Of a stretch of 64,000 nt of DNA, positions 35,515-48,520 are shown piece by piece. Position numbers and translations under genes: made by a program. This DNA comes from Calliopsis andreniformis (lineage: Eukaryota > Arthropoda > Insecta > Hymenoptera > Andrenidae): positions 18,742,001-18,806,000 of the forward strand of contig NW_027480422.1 of the NCBI RefSeq assembly GCF_051401765.1, given 5' to 3'. The notes beneath the pieces were generated by a model. The model had not been told where the DNA came from and searched no databases. It was given only the letters and a program-made list of their open reading frames with translations. Every line of letters begins with the position of its first letter. The first letter of the stretch is position 1.

Positions 35515-37165
35515 GAACGTAGAAATGACCATTACGTCCACACTGTTTGCAATTATTCATGTTACACAGTGGAAAAACTGTTGTATTTATATTGTATTTT
35601 ATGCTTCTGGCATTGACTTCTAAGGCCCTAACTATTCGATGTGGTTGAGCACCGCCCTAGAGTGAAGCCTAGATTGCCCGAAACGTGGAAATGACCATAA
35701 CTATCAGACTGGTTGCAATTACTCGTTTTATACGATGGAAGGACTGTTGTATTTATATCGTATTTTATAGTTATTGCGTTGTGTTCTAGGGCCGTAGCTA
35801 TTCGATGTGGTTGAGCAACGCCCTAGAGTGAAGCCTAGATTGCCCGGAACGTAGAAATGGCCATAAGTTTCATACTGGTTGCAATTATTCGTTTTATACG
35901 ATGGAAAAACTGTTGTATTTATATTGTTTTTTATGTTTATGGCGTTGACTTCTAAGGCCGTAGCTGTTCGATGTGGTGGAGCAATGCCCTAGAGTGTAGC
36001 CTAGGGTGCCCGTAACGTAGAAATGACCATTACCTCCACACTGTTTGCAATTATTCATTTTATACAATGGAAAAACTGTTGTATTTATATTGTTTTTTAT
36101 AGTTATGGCGTTGACTTCTAAGGCCGTAGCTGTTCGATGTGGTGGAGCAATGCAATAGAGTGTAGCCTAGGGTGCCCGCAACGTAGAAATGACCATTACT
36201 TCCACACTGTTTGCAATTATTCATATTATGCAGTGGAACATCTGTTGTATTTATATGGCATTTTATGCTTCTGGCATTGACTTCTAAGGCCCTAACTATT
36301 CGATGTGGTGGAGCAACGCCCTAGAGTGAAGCCTAGGTTGCCCGGAACGTAGAAATGACCATAGCTTTCACACTGGTTGCAATTATTCCTGTTATACAAG
36401 GGAAAAACTGTTGTATTTATATTGTATTTTATGCTTCTGGCGTTGACTTCTTAGGCCCTAAGTGTTCGATCTGGTGGAGCATGGCCCTAGAGTGAAGCGT
36501 AGGTTGCCAGGAATGTAGAAATGACCATCACTTTCACACTGGTTGCAATTATTCTTGTTATACGATTGAAAGACTGTTGTATTTATACTGTATTTTATGC
36601 TTCTGGCGTTGACTTCTAAGGCCGCAGCTATTCGATGTGGTGGAGAAACGCCCTAGAGTGAAGCCTAGATTGCCCGGAAAGTAGAAATGACCATTACCTC
36701 CACACTGTTTGCAATTATTCATTTTATACAATGGAAAAACTGTTGTATTTATAATGTTTTTTATAGTTATGGCGTTGACTTCTAAGGTCTTAGCTATTCG
36801 ATGTGGTGGAGCAATGCCCTAGAGTAAAGCCTAGGATGCCCGCAACGTAGAAATGACCATACCTTTCACACTGTTTGCAATTATTCCTGTTATACGACTC
36901 AAAAACTGTTGTAGTTATATTGTATTTTATGCTTCTGGCGTTGACTTCTAAGGCCGGAGCTATTCGATGTGGTGGAGCAACGCCCTAGAGTGAAGCCTAG
37001 GTTGCCCGGAACGTAGAAATGACCATACATTTCACACTGGTTGCAATTATTCCTGTTATACAAGGGAAAAACTGTTGTATTTATATTGTATTTTATGCTT
37101 CTGGCGTTGACTTAATGGGCCCTAACTATTCTATCTTGAGGAGCAATGCCCTAGAGTGAAGCCTA
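35515..37165 (+). repeat. Fourth relative of the 12-monomer unit (near full length)
   Basis: It matches 24400-26045 in order through CTTAATGGGCCCTAAC and CTATCTTGAGGAGCAA at an offset of 11121 bp (67 monomers), and matches 33190-34085 at 2324 bp (14 monomers). GATGGAAGGACTG groups it with the 33-kb relative. CTTAATGGGCCC is shared with copy 2 but absent from copy 1, so copy 2 or its parent is the closer source. Confidence 0.82.
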
Positions 37166-37449
37166 GGTTGCCCGGAATGAAGAAATGACCATCACTTTCA
37201 CACTGGTTGCAATTATTCTTGTTATACGATGGAAAAGCTGTTGTATTTATTTTGTATTTTATGCCTCTGGCGTTGACTCCTAAGGCCGTAGCTATTCGAT
37301 GTGGTGGAGGGTCGCCCTAGAGTGAAGCCTAGGTTGCCCGGAACCTAGATATGACCATGTCTTCCACACTGTTTGCAATTATTCCTGTTATACGATAGAA
37401 AAACTGTTTTATTTATATTGTATTTTATGCTTCTGGCATGACTTCTAAG

Positions 37450-40402
37450 GCCCTAACTATTCGATCTGGTGGAGCAGCGCCCTAGAGTGAAGCCTATGTT
37501 GCCCGGAACGTAGAAATGACCATTACCTTCACACTGTTTGCAAATATTCATTATATACGATGGAAAAGCTGTTGTATTTATATTGTATTTTATGCTTCTG
37601 GCGTTGACTTCTTAGGCCCTAACTATTCGATGTGGTGGAGAAACGCCCTAGAGTGAAGCCTAGGTTGCCCGGAACGTAGAAATGACCATCACCTTCACAC
37701 TGTTTGCGATTATTCATTTTATACGATGGTAAAACTGTTGTACTTATGTTGTATTTTATTCTACTGGCGTTGAATTCTATGTCCCTAGCTATTCGATCTG
37801 GTGGAGCAACGCCCTAGAGTGAAGCCTAGGTTGCCCGGAACGTAGAAATGACCCTTACCTTCAGGCTTGTTGCAATTATTCCTGTTATACCATGAAAAAA
37901 CTGTTGCATTTTTATTGTATTTTATGCTTCTGGCGTCGTCTTCTTAGGCACTAACTATTCGATCTGGTGGAGGATTGCTCTAGAGTAAAGCCTAGGTTGC
38001 CCGGAACGTAGAAATGTCCATAACTATCAGACTGGTTGCAATTATTCGTTTTATAGGATGGAAAGACTGTTGTATTTATAATGTATTTTATGCTTCTGGC
38101 GTTGACTTCTTCGGCCCTAACTATTCGATCTGGTGGAGCAACGACCTACAGTTAAGCCTAGGTTGCCCGGAACGTAGAAATGACCTTTACTTTCACGCTG
38201 TTTGCAAATATACATTATATACGATGGAAAAGCTGTTGCATTTATATTGTATTTTATGCTTCTGGCATTGACTTCTTAGGCCCTAACTATTCGATCTGGT
38301 GGAACAACTCCCTAGAGTGAAGCCTAGGTTGCCCGGAACGTAGAAATGACCTTTCCTTTCACACTGTTTGCAAGTATACATTATGTACGATGGAAAAACG
38401 GTTGTATTTATATTGTATTTTATGCTTCTGGCGTAGTCTTCTTAGGCACTAACTATTCGATCTGGTGGAGCAATGCACTAGAGTAAAGCCTAGGTTGCCC
38501 GGAACGTAGAAATGACCATTACCTTCACACTGCTTGCAATTATACATTTTATACGATGGAAAAACTGTTACACGTATGTTGTATTTTATTCTTCTGGCGT
38601 TGAATTCTAAGTCCCTAGCTATTCGATCTGGTGGAGCAACGCCCTAGAGTGAAGCCTAGGTTACCCGGAACGTAGAAATGACCAGTACTTTCACACTGGT
38701 TGCAGTTATTCCTGTTATACTATGGAAAAACTGTTGCATTTTTATTGTATTTTATGCTTCTGGCGTTAAATTCTAAGTCCCTAACTATGCGATCTGGTGG
38801 AGCAACGCCCTGGAGTTAAGCCTAGGTTGTCCGGAACGTAGAAATGACCATAACTTTCACACTGGTTGCAGTTATTCGTTTTATACAATGGAAAAACTGT
38901 ACTATTTATTTTGTATTTTATGCTTCGGGAGTCGACATCTAAGGCCATATCTATTCCATCTGGTGGAGCAACGCTCTAGAGTGAAGCCTAGGTTATCCAG
39001 AACGTAGAAATGACCATTACCTTCACACTGCTAGCAATTATACATTTTATATGATGGAAAAACTGTGGTACTTATGTTGTATTTTATTTTTCTGGTGTTG
39101 AATTCCAATTCCCTAGCTATTCGATCTGGTGGAGTAACGCCCTAGAGTGAAGCCTAGGCTACCCGGAACACAGAAATGACCAGTACTTTCACACTGGTTG
39201 CAGTTATTCCTATTATACGACGGAAAAACTGATGCATTTTTATTATATTTTATGCTTCTGGCGTTGACTTCTAAGTGCCTAGCTATTCGATCTGGTGGAG
39301 CAAGGCTCTAGAGCGAAGCCTAGGTTGCCCGGAACCTAGAAATGACCTCTACTTTCACACTGGTTGCAATTATTCTTGTTATACTATGGAAAAACTGTTG
39401 CATTTTTATTGTATTTTATGCTTCTGGCGTTAAATTCTAAGTCCCTAACTATGCGATCTGGTGGAGCAACGCCCTACAGTTAAGCCTAGGTTGCCCGGAA
39501 CGTAGAAATGACATTTACTTTCACACTGCTTGCAAATATACATTATATACGATGGAAAAGCTGTTGCATTTATATTGTATTTTATGCTTCTGGCGTTGAC
39601 TTCTTAGGCCCTAACTATTCGATCTGGTGGAGCAGCGCTCTACAGCGAAACCTAGGTTGCCCGGAACCTAGAAATGACCTTTACTTTCACACTGTTTGCA
39701 AATATACATTATATACGATGGAAAAGCTGTTGTATTTATATTGTATTTTATGCTTCTGGCGTTGTCTTTTCAGGCCCTAACTATTCGATCTGGTGGAACA
39801 ATGCCCTAGAGTGAAGCCTAGGTTGCCCGGAACGTCGAAATGACCATAACTTTCACACTGGTTGCAATTATTCGTTTTACACAATGGAAAAGCTGTTGTA
39901 TTTCTATTGGATTTTATGCTTCTGGCGTTGACTTCTTAGGCCCTAACTATTCGATCTGGTGGAACAACTCCCTAGAGTGAAGCCTAGGTTGCCCGGAACG
40001 TAGAAATGACCTTTACTTTCACACTGTTTGCAAGTATACATTATATACGATGGAAAAGCTGTTGTATTTATATTGTATTTTATGCTTCTGGCATTGTCTT
40101 CTTAGGCCCTAACTATTCGATCTGGTGGAGCAATACTCTAGAGTAAAGCCTAGGTTGCCCGGAACGTAGAAATGACCATTACCTACACGGCTTGCAATTA
40201 CACATTTTATACAATGGAAAAACTGTTATACTTATGTTGTATTTTACTCTTCTGGCGTTGAATTCTAAGACCCTAGCTATTCGATCTGGTGGAGCAACGC
40301 CCTGGAGTGAAGCGCAGGTTACCCGAAACGTAGAAATGACCATAACTTTCACACTGGTTTGAATTATTCGTTTTATACAATGGAAAAACTGTTGTATTTA
40401 TA
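37450..40402 (+). repeat. Large HOR, partial copy 1 (~2.95 kb)
   Basis: It matches 43921-46873 at a constant offset of 6471 bp (39 monomers). Reading the two side by side I found no base difference. Marks include AAATATTCATTATATACG, TTCTACTGGCGTTGAATTC, GGAGGATTGCTC, CCATAACTATCAGACTGG, TTCTTCGGCCC, GGAGTCGACATC, CAAGGCTCTAGAGCG, TCTTTTCAGGCCC and GGAACGTCGAAATGACC. The left junction is near phase 107 of a monomer and the right junction near phase 74. Beyond both, the sequences are unrelated in lineage. Confidence 0.9.
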
Positions 40403-43254
40403 TTGTATTTTATGCTTCTGGCGTAGGGTTCTAAGGCCCTAACTATTCGATCTGCGGGAACACCGCCCTGGACTGAAGCCTAGATTGCCCGGAACGTAGA
40501 AATGACCATCACTTTCACACTGGATGCAATTATTCCTGTTATATGATGGAAAAGCTGTTGTATCTATTTTGTATTTTATGCTTCTGGCGTTGACTTCTTA
40601 GCCCCTAACTATTCGATATGGTGGAGCAACGACCTAGGGTGAAGCCTAGGTTGCCCGGAACGTAGAAATGACCATAATTTTCATACGGATTGCAAATATT
40701 CGTTTTATACGATGTAAAAACTGTTGTATTTATATAGTATTTTCTGCGTCTGGCTTTGACTTCTAAGGTCCTAGCTATTCGATCTGGTGGGGCAACGTCC
40801 AAGAGTGAAGCCTATGGGGCCTGGAACGCAGAAATGACCATAACTTTCACACTGGTAACAATTATTCGTTTTATACAATGGAAAAACTGTTGTATTTATA
40901 TTGTATTTTATGCTTCTGGTGTAGACTACTTAGGCCCTAGCTATTCGATCTGGAGGAGCAACGCCCTAGAGTGGAGCCTAGGTTGCCCGGAACGTAGAAA
41001 TGACCATCAGTTTCACACTGGTTGCAATTATTCCTGTTATATGATGGAAAAACTGTTGCATCTATTTTGTATTTTATGCGTCTGGACTTGTCTTCTCAGG
41101 CCCTAACTATTCGACCTGGTGGACCAATGCCCTAGACTGAAGCCTAGGTTGCACGGAACGTAGAAATGCCCATTACTTTCACACGGGTTGTAATTATTCC
41201 TGTTATACGATGGAATAACTGTTGTATTTATATTCTATTTTATGCTTCTGGCGTTGACTTCTAAGGCCCTAGCTATTCGATCTGGTGGTGCAACGCCCTA
41301 GAGTGAAGCCTAGGTTGCACGGAACGTAGAAATGCCCATCACCTTCACTCTGGTTGTAATTATTCCTGTTATACGATGGAATAACTGTTGTATTTTTATT
41401 GTATTTTATGCTTCGGGCGTTGACTTCTAAGGCCGTAGCTATTCGATCTGGTAGAGCAACGCCCTAGAGTTAAGTCTAGGATGCCCGGAACGTAGAAATG
41501 GCCATTGCTTTCACACTGGTTGCACTTATTCGTTTGATACGATGGAAAAGCTCTTGTAGATATATCGTATTTTATGTATTCTGGCGTTGACTTCTAAGGC
41601 CCCGTATTTCGATCTGGCGGAGCAATGCATCAGATTTATGTCTAGGATCCCCGGAACGTAGAAATGGCCATTGCTTTCACACTGGTTTCAATTATTCGTT
41701 TTATAAGATGGAAAAGCTATTGTACATATATCGTATTTTATGCTTCTAGCGTTGACTTCTTAGGACCTAACTATTCGATCTGGTGGAGCAACGACCTAGG
41801 GTGAAGCCTAGGTTGCCCGGAACGTAGAAATGACCATAACTTTCATACTGGTTGCAATTATTCGTTTTATACGATGGAAAAGCTGTTGTATTTATATTGT
41901 ATTTTATGCTTCAGGTGTAGACTTCTTAGGCCCTAGCTATTCGATCTGAAGCAACAACTCCCTAGAGTGGAGCCTAGGTTGCCCGGAACGTAGAAATGAC
42001 CATCAGTTTCACACTGGTTGCAATTATTCCTGTTATATGATGGAGAAACTGTTGCATCTATTTTGTATTTTATGCTTCTGGAGTTGACTTCTTGGGTCCT
42101 AACTATTGGATCTGGAGGAGCAACGCCCTAGGGTGAAGCCTAGGTTGATCGGAACGTAGAAATGACCATAACTTTCATACTGATTGCAATTATTCGTATT
42201 ATACGATGGAAAATCTGTTGTATTTATATTGTATTTTAACCTTCTGGCGTTGACTTCTAAGGCCGTAGCAATTCGATGTGGTGCAGCAACGCCCTGGAGT
42301 GAAACCTAGGTTGCCCTGATCGTAGAAGTGACCATATCTTTCACACTAGTTGCAATTATTCCTGTTATACGATGGAAAAACTGTTGTATCTCTATTGTAT
42401 TTTATGCTTCTGGCGTTGACTTCTTAGGCCCTAACTATTCGATCTGGTGGAGCAACGCCCTAGAGAGAAGCCTAGATTGCCCGGAACGTAGAAATGACCA
42501 TTACGTTCAGGCATGTTGCAATTGTTCCTGTTATACGATGAAAAAACTGTTGTATTTTTATTGTGTTTTACGTGTCTGCAGTTGTTTTCCGATGCCCTAG
42601 CTATTCGACCTGGTGGACCAACGCCCTAGAGTGAAGCCTAGGTTGCACGGAACGTAGTAATGCCCATTACTTTCACATTGGTTGTAATTATTCCTGTTAT
42701 ACGATGGAATAACTGTTGTATTTATATTTTATTTTATGCTTCTGGCGTTGACTTCTAAGGCCCTAGCTATTCGATCTGGTGGTGCAACGCTCTAGAGTGA
42801 AGCCTAGGTTGCCCGAAACTTAGAAGTGACCATCACCTTCACTCTGGTTGCTATTATTCCTGTTATACGATCGAAAAACTGTTGCATTTTTATTGTATTT
42901 TATGCTTCTAGCGTTGTATTCAAAGTCCCTAACTATTCGATCTGGTGGAGCAACGCCCTGGAGTTAGGCCAAGGTTGCCCGGAACGTAGAAATGACCATA
43001 ACTTTCACACTGGTTGCAATTATTCGTTCTATACAATGGAAAACCTGTTCTATTTGTTTTGTATTTCATGCTTCGGGCGTTGTCTTCTAAGGCCCCAACT
43101 ATTCGATCTGGTGGAGCAACGCCCTACAGTTAAGCCTAGGTTGGCCGGAACGTAGAAATGACCTTTACTTTCACACTGTTTGCAAATATACATTATATAC
43201 GATGGAAAAGCTGTTGTATTTATTTTGTATTTCATGCTTCGGGCGATGACTTCT
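40403..43254 (+). repeat. Transition zone between partial HOR copy 1 and full copy A
   Basis: About 17 monomers. It holds pieces that recur further right. 42131-42310 resembles 49281-49460 (GATTGCAATTATTCGTATTA, ATTTTAACCTTCTGG, GTGCAGCAACGC). 42330-42870 matches 47970-48510. 41460-41570 resembles 48600-48700 (GCACTTATTCGTTTGATACG, GCTCTTGTA). 42830-43090 carries the dispersed TTCAAAGTCCC/TTCTATTTATTTTG pair. Confidence 0.72.
42330..42870 (+). repeat. Block shared with 47970-48510 (34 monomers apart)
   Basis: Shared marks are TTGTATCTCTATTG, TAGAGAGAAGCCTAG, TACGTTCAGGCATGTTGC, ACGTGTCTG, CCCATTACTTTCACATTGG, ATGGAATAACTG, TATATTTTATTTTATGC and GAAGTGACCATCACC. The offset is 5641 bp. Differences are few, for example GATGAAAAAACTG against GATGAAAGAACTG. 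Confidence 0.85.
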
Positions 43255-46200
43255 AAAGCCCTAACTATTCGATCTGGTGGAGCAACGCCCTACAGTTAAG
43301 CCTAGGTTGCCCGGAACGTAGAAGTGACCTTTACTTTCACACTGTTTGCAATTATACATTATATACGGTGGTAAAGCTGTTGTATTTATATTGTATTTTA
43401 TGCTTCTGGCGTTGACTTCTTAGGCCCTAACTATTCGATCTGGTGGAAGAACGCCCTAGAGTGAAGCCTAGGTTCCGCGAAAGTAGAAATGACCTTTACT
43501 TTCACAATGTTTGCAAATATCCATTATATACGATGGAAAAGCTTTTGTATTTATATTGTATTTTATGCTTCTGGCGTTGACTTCTTAGGCCCTAGCTGTT
43601 TGATCTGGTGGAGCAGCGCCCTGTAGTGAAGCCTAGGTTGCCCGGAACGTAGAAATGACCATCACCTTCACTCTGGTTGCAATTATTCCTCTTATACGAT
43701 GGAAAAACTGTTGTATTTATATTATATCGTATGCTTCAGGCGTTGACTTCGAAGGCCGTAGCTATTCGATGTGGTGGAGCAACGCCCTAGAGTGAAGACT
43801 AGGTTGCCCGGAACGTAGAAATGACCATAGCTTTCACACTGGTTGCAATTGTTCCTGTTATACAAGGGAAAAACTGTTGTATTTATATTCTATTTTAAGC
43901 TTCTGGTGTTGACTTCTTTGGCCCTAACTATTCGATCTGGTGGAGCAGCGCCCTAGAGTGAAGCCTATGTTGCCCGGAACGTAGAAATGACCATTACCTT
44001 CACACTGTTTGCAAATATTCATTATATACGATGGAAAAGCTGTTGTATTTATATTGTATTTTATGCTTCTGGCGTTGACTTCTTAGGCCCTAACTATTCG
44101 ATGTGGTGGAGAAACGCCCTAGAGTGAAGCCTAGGTTGCCCGGAACGTAGAAATGACCATCACCTTCACACTGTTTGCGATTATTCATTTTATACGATGG
44201 TAAAACTGTTGTACTTATGTTGTATTTTATTCTACTGGCGTTGAATTCTATGTCCCTAGCTATTCGATCTGGTGGAGCAACGCCCTAGAGTGAAGCCTAG
44301 GTTGCCCGGAACGTAGAAATGACCCTTACCTTCAGGCTTGTTGCAATTATTCCTGTTATACCATGAAAAAACTGTTGCATTTTTATTGTATTTTATGCTT
44401 CTGGCGTCGTCTTCTTAGGCACTAACTATTCGATCTGGTGGAGGATTGCTCTAGAGTAAAGCCTAGGTTGCCCGGAACGTAGAAATGTCCATAACTATCA
44501 GACTGGTTGCAATTATTCGTTTTATAGGATGGAAAGACTGTTGTATTTATAATGTATTTTATGCTTCTGGCGTTGACTTCTTCGGCCCTAACTATTCGAT
44601 CTGGTGGAGCAACGACCTACAGTTAAGCCTAGGTTGCCCGGAACGTAGAAATGACCTTTACTTTCACGCTGTTTGCAAATATACATTATATACGATGGAA
44701 AAGCTGTTGCATTTATATTGTATTTTATGCTTCTGGCATTGACTTCTTAGGCCCTAACTATTCGATCTGGTGGAACAACTCCCTAGAGTGAAGCCTAGGT
44801 TGCCCGGAACGTAGAAATGACCTTTCCTTTCACACTGTTTGCAAGTATACATTATGTACGATGGAAAAACGGTTGTATTTATATTGTATTTTATGCTTCT
44901 GGCGTAGTCTTCTTAGGCACTAACTATTCGATCTGGTGGAGCAATGCACTAGAGTAAAGCCTAGGTTGCCCGGAACGTAGAAATGACCATTACCTTCACA
45001 CTGCTTGCAATTATACATTTTATACGATGGAAAAACTGTTACACGTATGTTGTATTTTATTCTTCTGGCGTTGAATTCTAAGTCCCTAGCTATTCGATCT
45101 GGTGGAGCAACGCCCTAGAGTGAAGCCTAGGTTACCCGGAACGTAGAAATGACCAGTACTTTCACACTGGTTGCAGTTATTCCTGTTATACTATGGAAAA
45201 ACTGTTGCATTTTTATTGTATTTTATGCTTCTGGCGTTAAATTCTAAGTCCCTAACTATGCGATCTGGTGGAGCAACGCCCTGGAGTTAAGCCTAGGTTG
45301 TCCGGAACGTAGAAATGACCATAACTTTCACACTGGTTGCAGTTATTCGTTTTATACAATGGAAAAACTGTACTATTTATTTTGTATTTTATGCTTCGGG
45401 AGTCGACATCTAAGGCCATATCTATTCCATCTGGTGGAGCAACGCTCTAGAGTGAAGCCTAGGTTATCCAGAACGTAGAAATGACCATTACCTTCACACT
45501 GCTAGCAATTATACATTTTATATGATGGAAAAACTGTGGTACTTATGTTGTATTTTATTTTTCTGGTGTTGAATTCCAATTCCCTAGCTATTCGATCTGG
45601 TGGAGTAACGCCCTAGAGTGAAGCCTAGGCTACCCGGAACACAGAAATGACCAGTACTTTCACACTGGTTGCAGTTATTCCTATTATACGACGGAAAAAC
45701 TGATGCATTTTTATTATATTTTATGCTTCTGGCGTTGACTTCTAAGTGCCTAGCTATTCGATCTGGTGGAGCAAGGCTCTAGAGCGAAGCCTAGGTTGCC
45801 CGGAACCTAGAAATGACCTCTACTTTCACACTGGTTGCAATTATTCTTGTTATACTATGGAAAAACTGTTGCATTTTTATTGTATTTTATGCTTCTGGCG
45901 TTAAATTCTAAGTCCCTAACTATGCGATCTGGTGGAGCAACGCCCTACAGTTAAGCCTAGGTTGCCCGGAACGTAGAAATGACATTTACTTTCACACTGC
46001 TTGCAAATATACATTATATACGATGGAAAAGCTGTTGCATTTATATTGTATTTTATGCTTCTGGCGTTGACTTCTTAGGCCCTAACTATTCGATCTGGTG
46101 GAGCAGCGCTCTACAGCGAAACCTAGGTTGCCCGGAACCTAGAAATGACCTTTACTTTCACACTGTTTGCAAATATACATTATATACGATGGAAAAGCTG

Positions 46201-46768
46201 TTGTATTTATATTGTATTTTATGCTTCTGGCGTTGTCTTTTCAGGCCCTAACTATTCGATCTGGTGGAACAATGCCCTAGAGTGAAGCCTAGGTTGCCCG
46301 GAACGTCGAAATGACCATAACTTTCACACTGGTTGCAATTATTCGTTTTACACAATGGAAAAGCTGTTGTATTTCTATTGGATTTTATGCTTCTGGCGTT
46401 GACTTCTTAGGCCCTAACTATTCGATCTGGTGGAACAACTCCCTAGAGTGAAGCCTAGGTTGCCCGGAACGTAGAAATGACCTTTACTTTCACACTGTTT
46501 GCAAGTATACATTATATACGATGGAAAAGCTGTTGTATTTATATTGTATTTTATGCTTCTGGCATTGTCTTCTTAGGCCCTAACTATTCGATCTGGTGGA
46601 GCAATACTCTAGAGTAAAGCCTAGGTTGCCCGGAACGTAGAAATGACCATTACCTACACGGCTTGCAATTACACATTTTATACAATGGAAAAACTGTTAT
46701 ACTTATGTTGTATTTTACTCTTCTGGCGTTGAATTCTAAGACCCTAGCTATTCGATCTGGTGGAGCAA

Positions 46769-47432
46769 CGCCCTGGAGTGAAGCGCAGGTTACCCGAAAC
46801 GTAGAAATGACCATAACTTTCACACTGGTTTGAATTATTCGTTTTATACAATGGAAAAACTGTTGTATTTATTTTGTATTTTATGCTTCTGGCGTTGTCT
46901 TCGTAGGCCCTAACTATTCGATCTGGTGGAGCAATGCTCTAGAGTAAAGCCTAGGTTGCCCGGAACGTAGAAATGACCATTACCTTCACACTGCTTGCAA
47001 TTACACATTTTATACGATGGAAAAACTGTCATACTTATGTTGTATTTTATTCTTCTGGCGCTGAATTCTAAGTCCCTAGCTATTCGATCTGGTGGAGCAA
47101 CGCCCTGGAGTGAAGCGCAGGTTACCCGAAACGTAGAAATGACCATAACTTTCACACTGGTTTGAATTATTCGTTTTATACAATGGAAAAACTGTTGTAT
47201 TTATTTTGTATTTTATGCTTCTGGCGTTGTCTTCGTAGGCCCTAACTATTCGATCTGGTGGAGCAATGCTCTAGAGTAAAGCCTAGGTTGCCCGGAACGT
47301 AGAAATGACCATTACCTTCACACTGCTTGCAATTACACATTTTATACGATGGAAAAACTGTCATACTTATGTTGTATTTTATTCTTCTGGCGCTGAATTC
47401 TAAGTCCCTAGCTATTCGATCTGGTGGAGCAA
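46769..47432 (+). repeat. Two-monomer duplication private to HOR copy A (2 x 332 bp)
   Basis: CGCCCTGGAGTGAAGCGCAGG, CACACTGGTTTGAATTATTC, GTTGTCTTCGTAGGCCC, CAATGCTCTAGAGTAAAGCC, AAAACTGTCATACTTATG and GGCGCTGAATTC appear twice in succession, 332 bp apart. Copy B has the series once, at about 55235-55560. The offset between copies falls from 8460 to 8128 bp across this point, exactly two monomers. Confidence 0.87.
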
Positions 47433-47860
47433 GGCCCTAGAGTGAAGCCTAGGTTACCCGGAACGTAGAAATGACCATTACCTTCAGGCTTGTTGCAATT
47501 ATTCCTGTTATACGATGAAAAAACTGTTGTATTTTTATTTTATTTTATGCTTCAGGCGCTGAGTTCTCAGGCCGTAACTATTCGATGTGGTGGAGCAACG
47601 CCCTAGAGTGAAGCCTAGGTTGCCCGGAACGTAGAAATGACCCTTACCTTCAGGCTTGTTGCAATTATTCCTGTTATACGATGAAAAAACTGTTGCATTT
47701 TTATTGTATTTTATGCTTCTGCCGTTGTCTTCTTAGGCACTAACTATTCGATCTGATGGAGCAACGCCCTAGGGTGAAGCCTAGGTTGAACGGAACGTAG
47801 AAATGACCATAACTTTCATACTGGTTGCAATTATTCGTTTTATACAATGGAAAAACTGTT

Positions 47861-48520
47861 GTATTTATATTGTATTTTATAGGTATGGCGTTGACTTCTA
47901 AGGCCGTAGCCATTCGATGTGGTGGAGTAATGCCCTAGTGTGAAGCCTAGGTTGCCTGGAACGTAGAAATGACCATATCTTTCACACTGGTTGCAATTAT
48001 TCCTGTTATACGATGGAAAAACTGTTGTATCTCTATTGTATTTTATGCTTCTGGCGTTGACTTCTTAGGCCCTAACTATTCGATCTGGTGGAGCAACGCC
48101 CTAGAGAGAAGCCTAGATTGCCCGGAACGTAGAAATGACCATTACGTTCAGGCATGTTGCAATTGTTCCTGTTATACGATGAAAGAACTGTTGTATTTTT
48201 ATTGTGTTTTACGTGTCTGGAGTTGATTTCCCAGGCCATAGCTATTCGACCTAGTGGACCAACGCCCTAGAGTGAAGCCTAGGTTGCACGGAACGTAGAA
48301 ATGCCCATTACTTTCACATTGGTTGTAATTATTCCTGTTATACGATGGAATAACTGTTGTATTTATATTTTATTTTATGCTTCTGGCGTTGACTTCTAAG
48401 GCCCTAGATATTCGATCTGGTGGTGCAACGCTCTAGAGTGAAGCCTAGGTTGCCCGGAACTTAGAAGTGACCATCACCTTCACTCTGGTTGCTATTATTC
48501 CTGATATACGATGGAAAAAC
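47861..48520 (+). repeat. Four monomers present in HOR copy A, absent from copy B
   Basis: Copy B follows copy A to TACAATGGAAAAACTGTTGT near 55985, then jumps to the sequence found at 48521 onward (GTATTTTTTTGTATTTTATG). The offset between copies drops from 8128 to 7464 bp, a loss of 664 bp or four monomers in B, or a gain in A. The missing part includes the 47970-48510 block that also occurs at 42330-42870, so gain in A by transfer is an open alternative. Confidence 0.82.

Larger units (their letters stand above)
20400..37450 (+). repeat. Array segment III: TAGTTATGG / TATTTGGTGC / CAAGGG lineages
   Basis: About 103 monomers. Three marked lineages dominate: TAGTTATGGCGTTG (phases 82-96), TATTTGGTGCTCCTGG or its TTCTGG form (phases 77-92) and TATACAAGGGAAAAACTG (phases 45-62). 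TGTACATATATCGTATT monomers appear at 21.3-21.7, 31.2, 32.3, 34.7 and 35.1 kb. The segment includes a 12-monomer tandem duplication and its later relatives. Confidence 0.75.
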
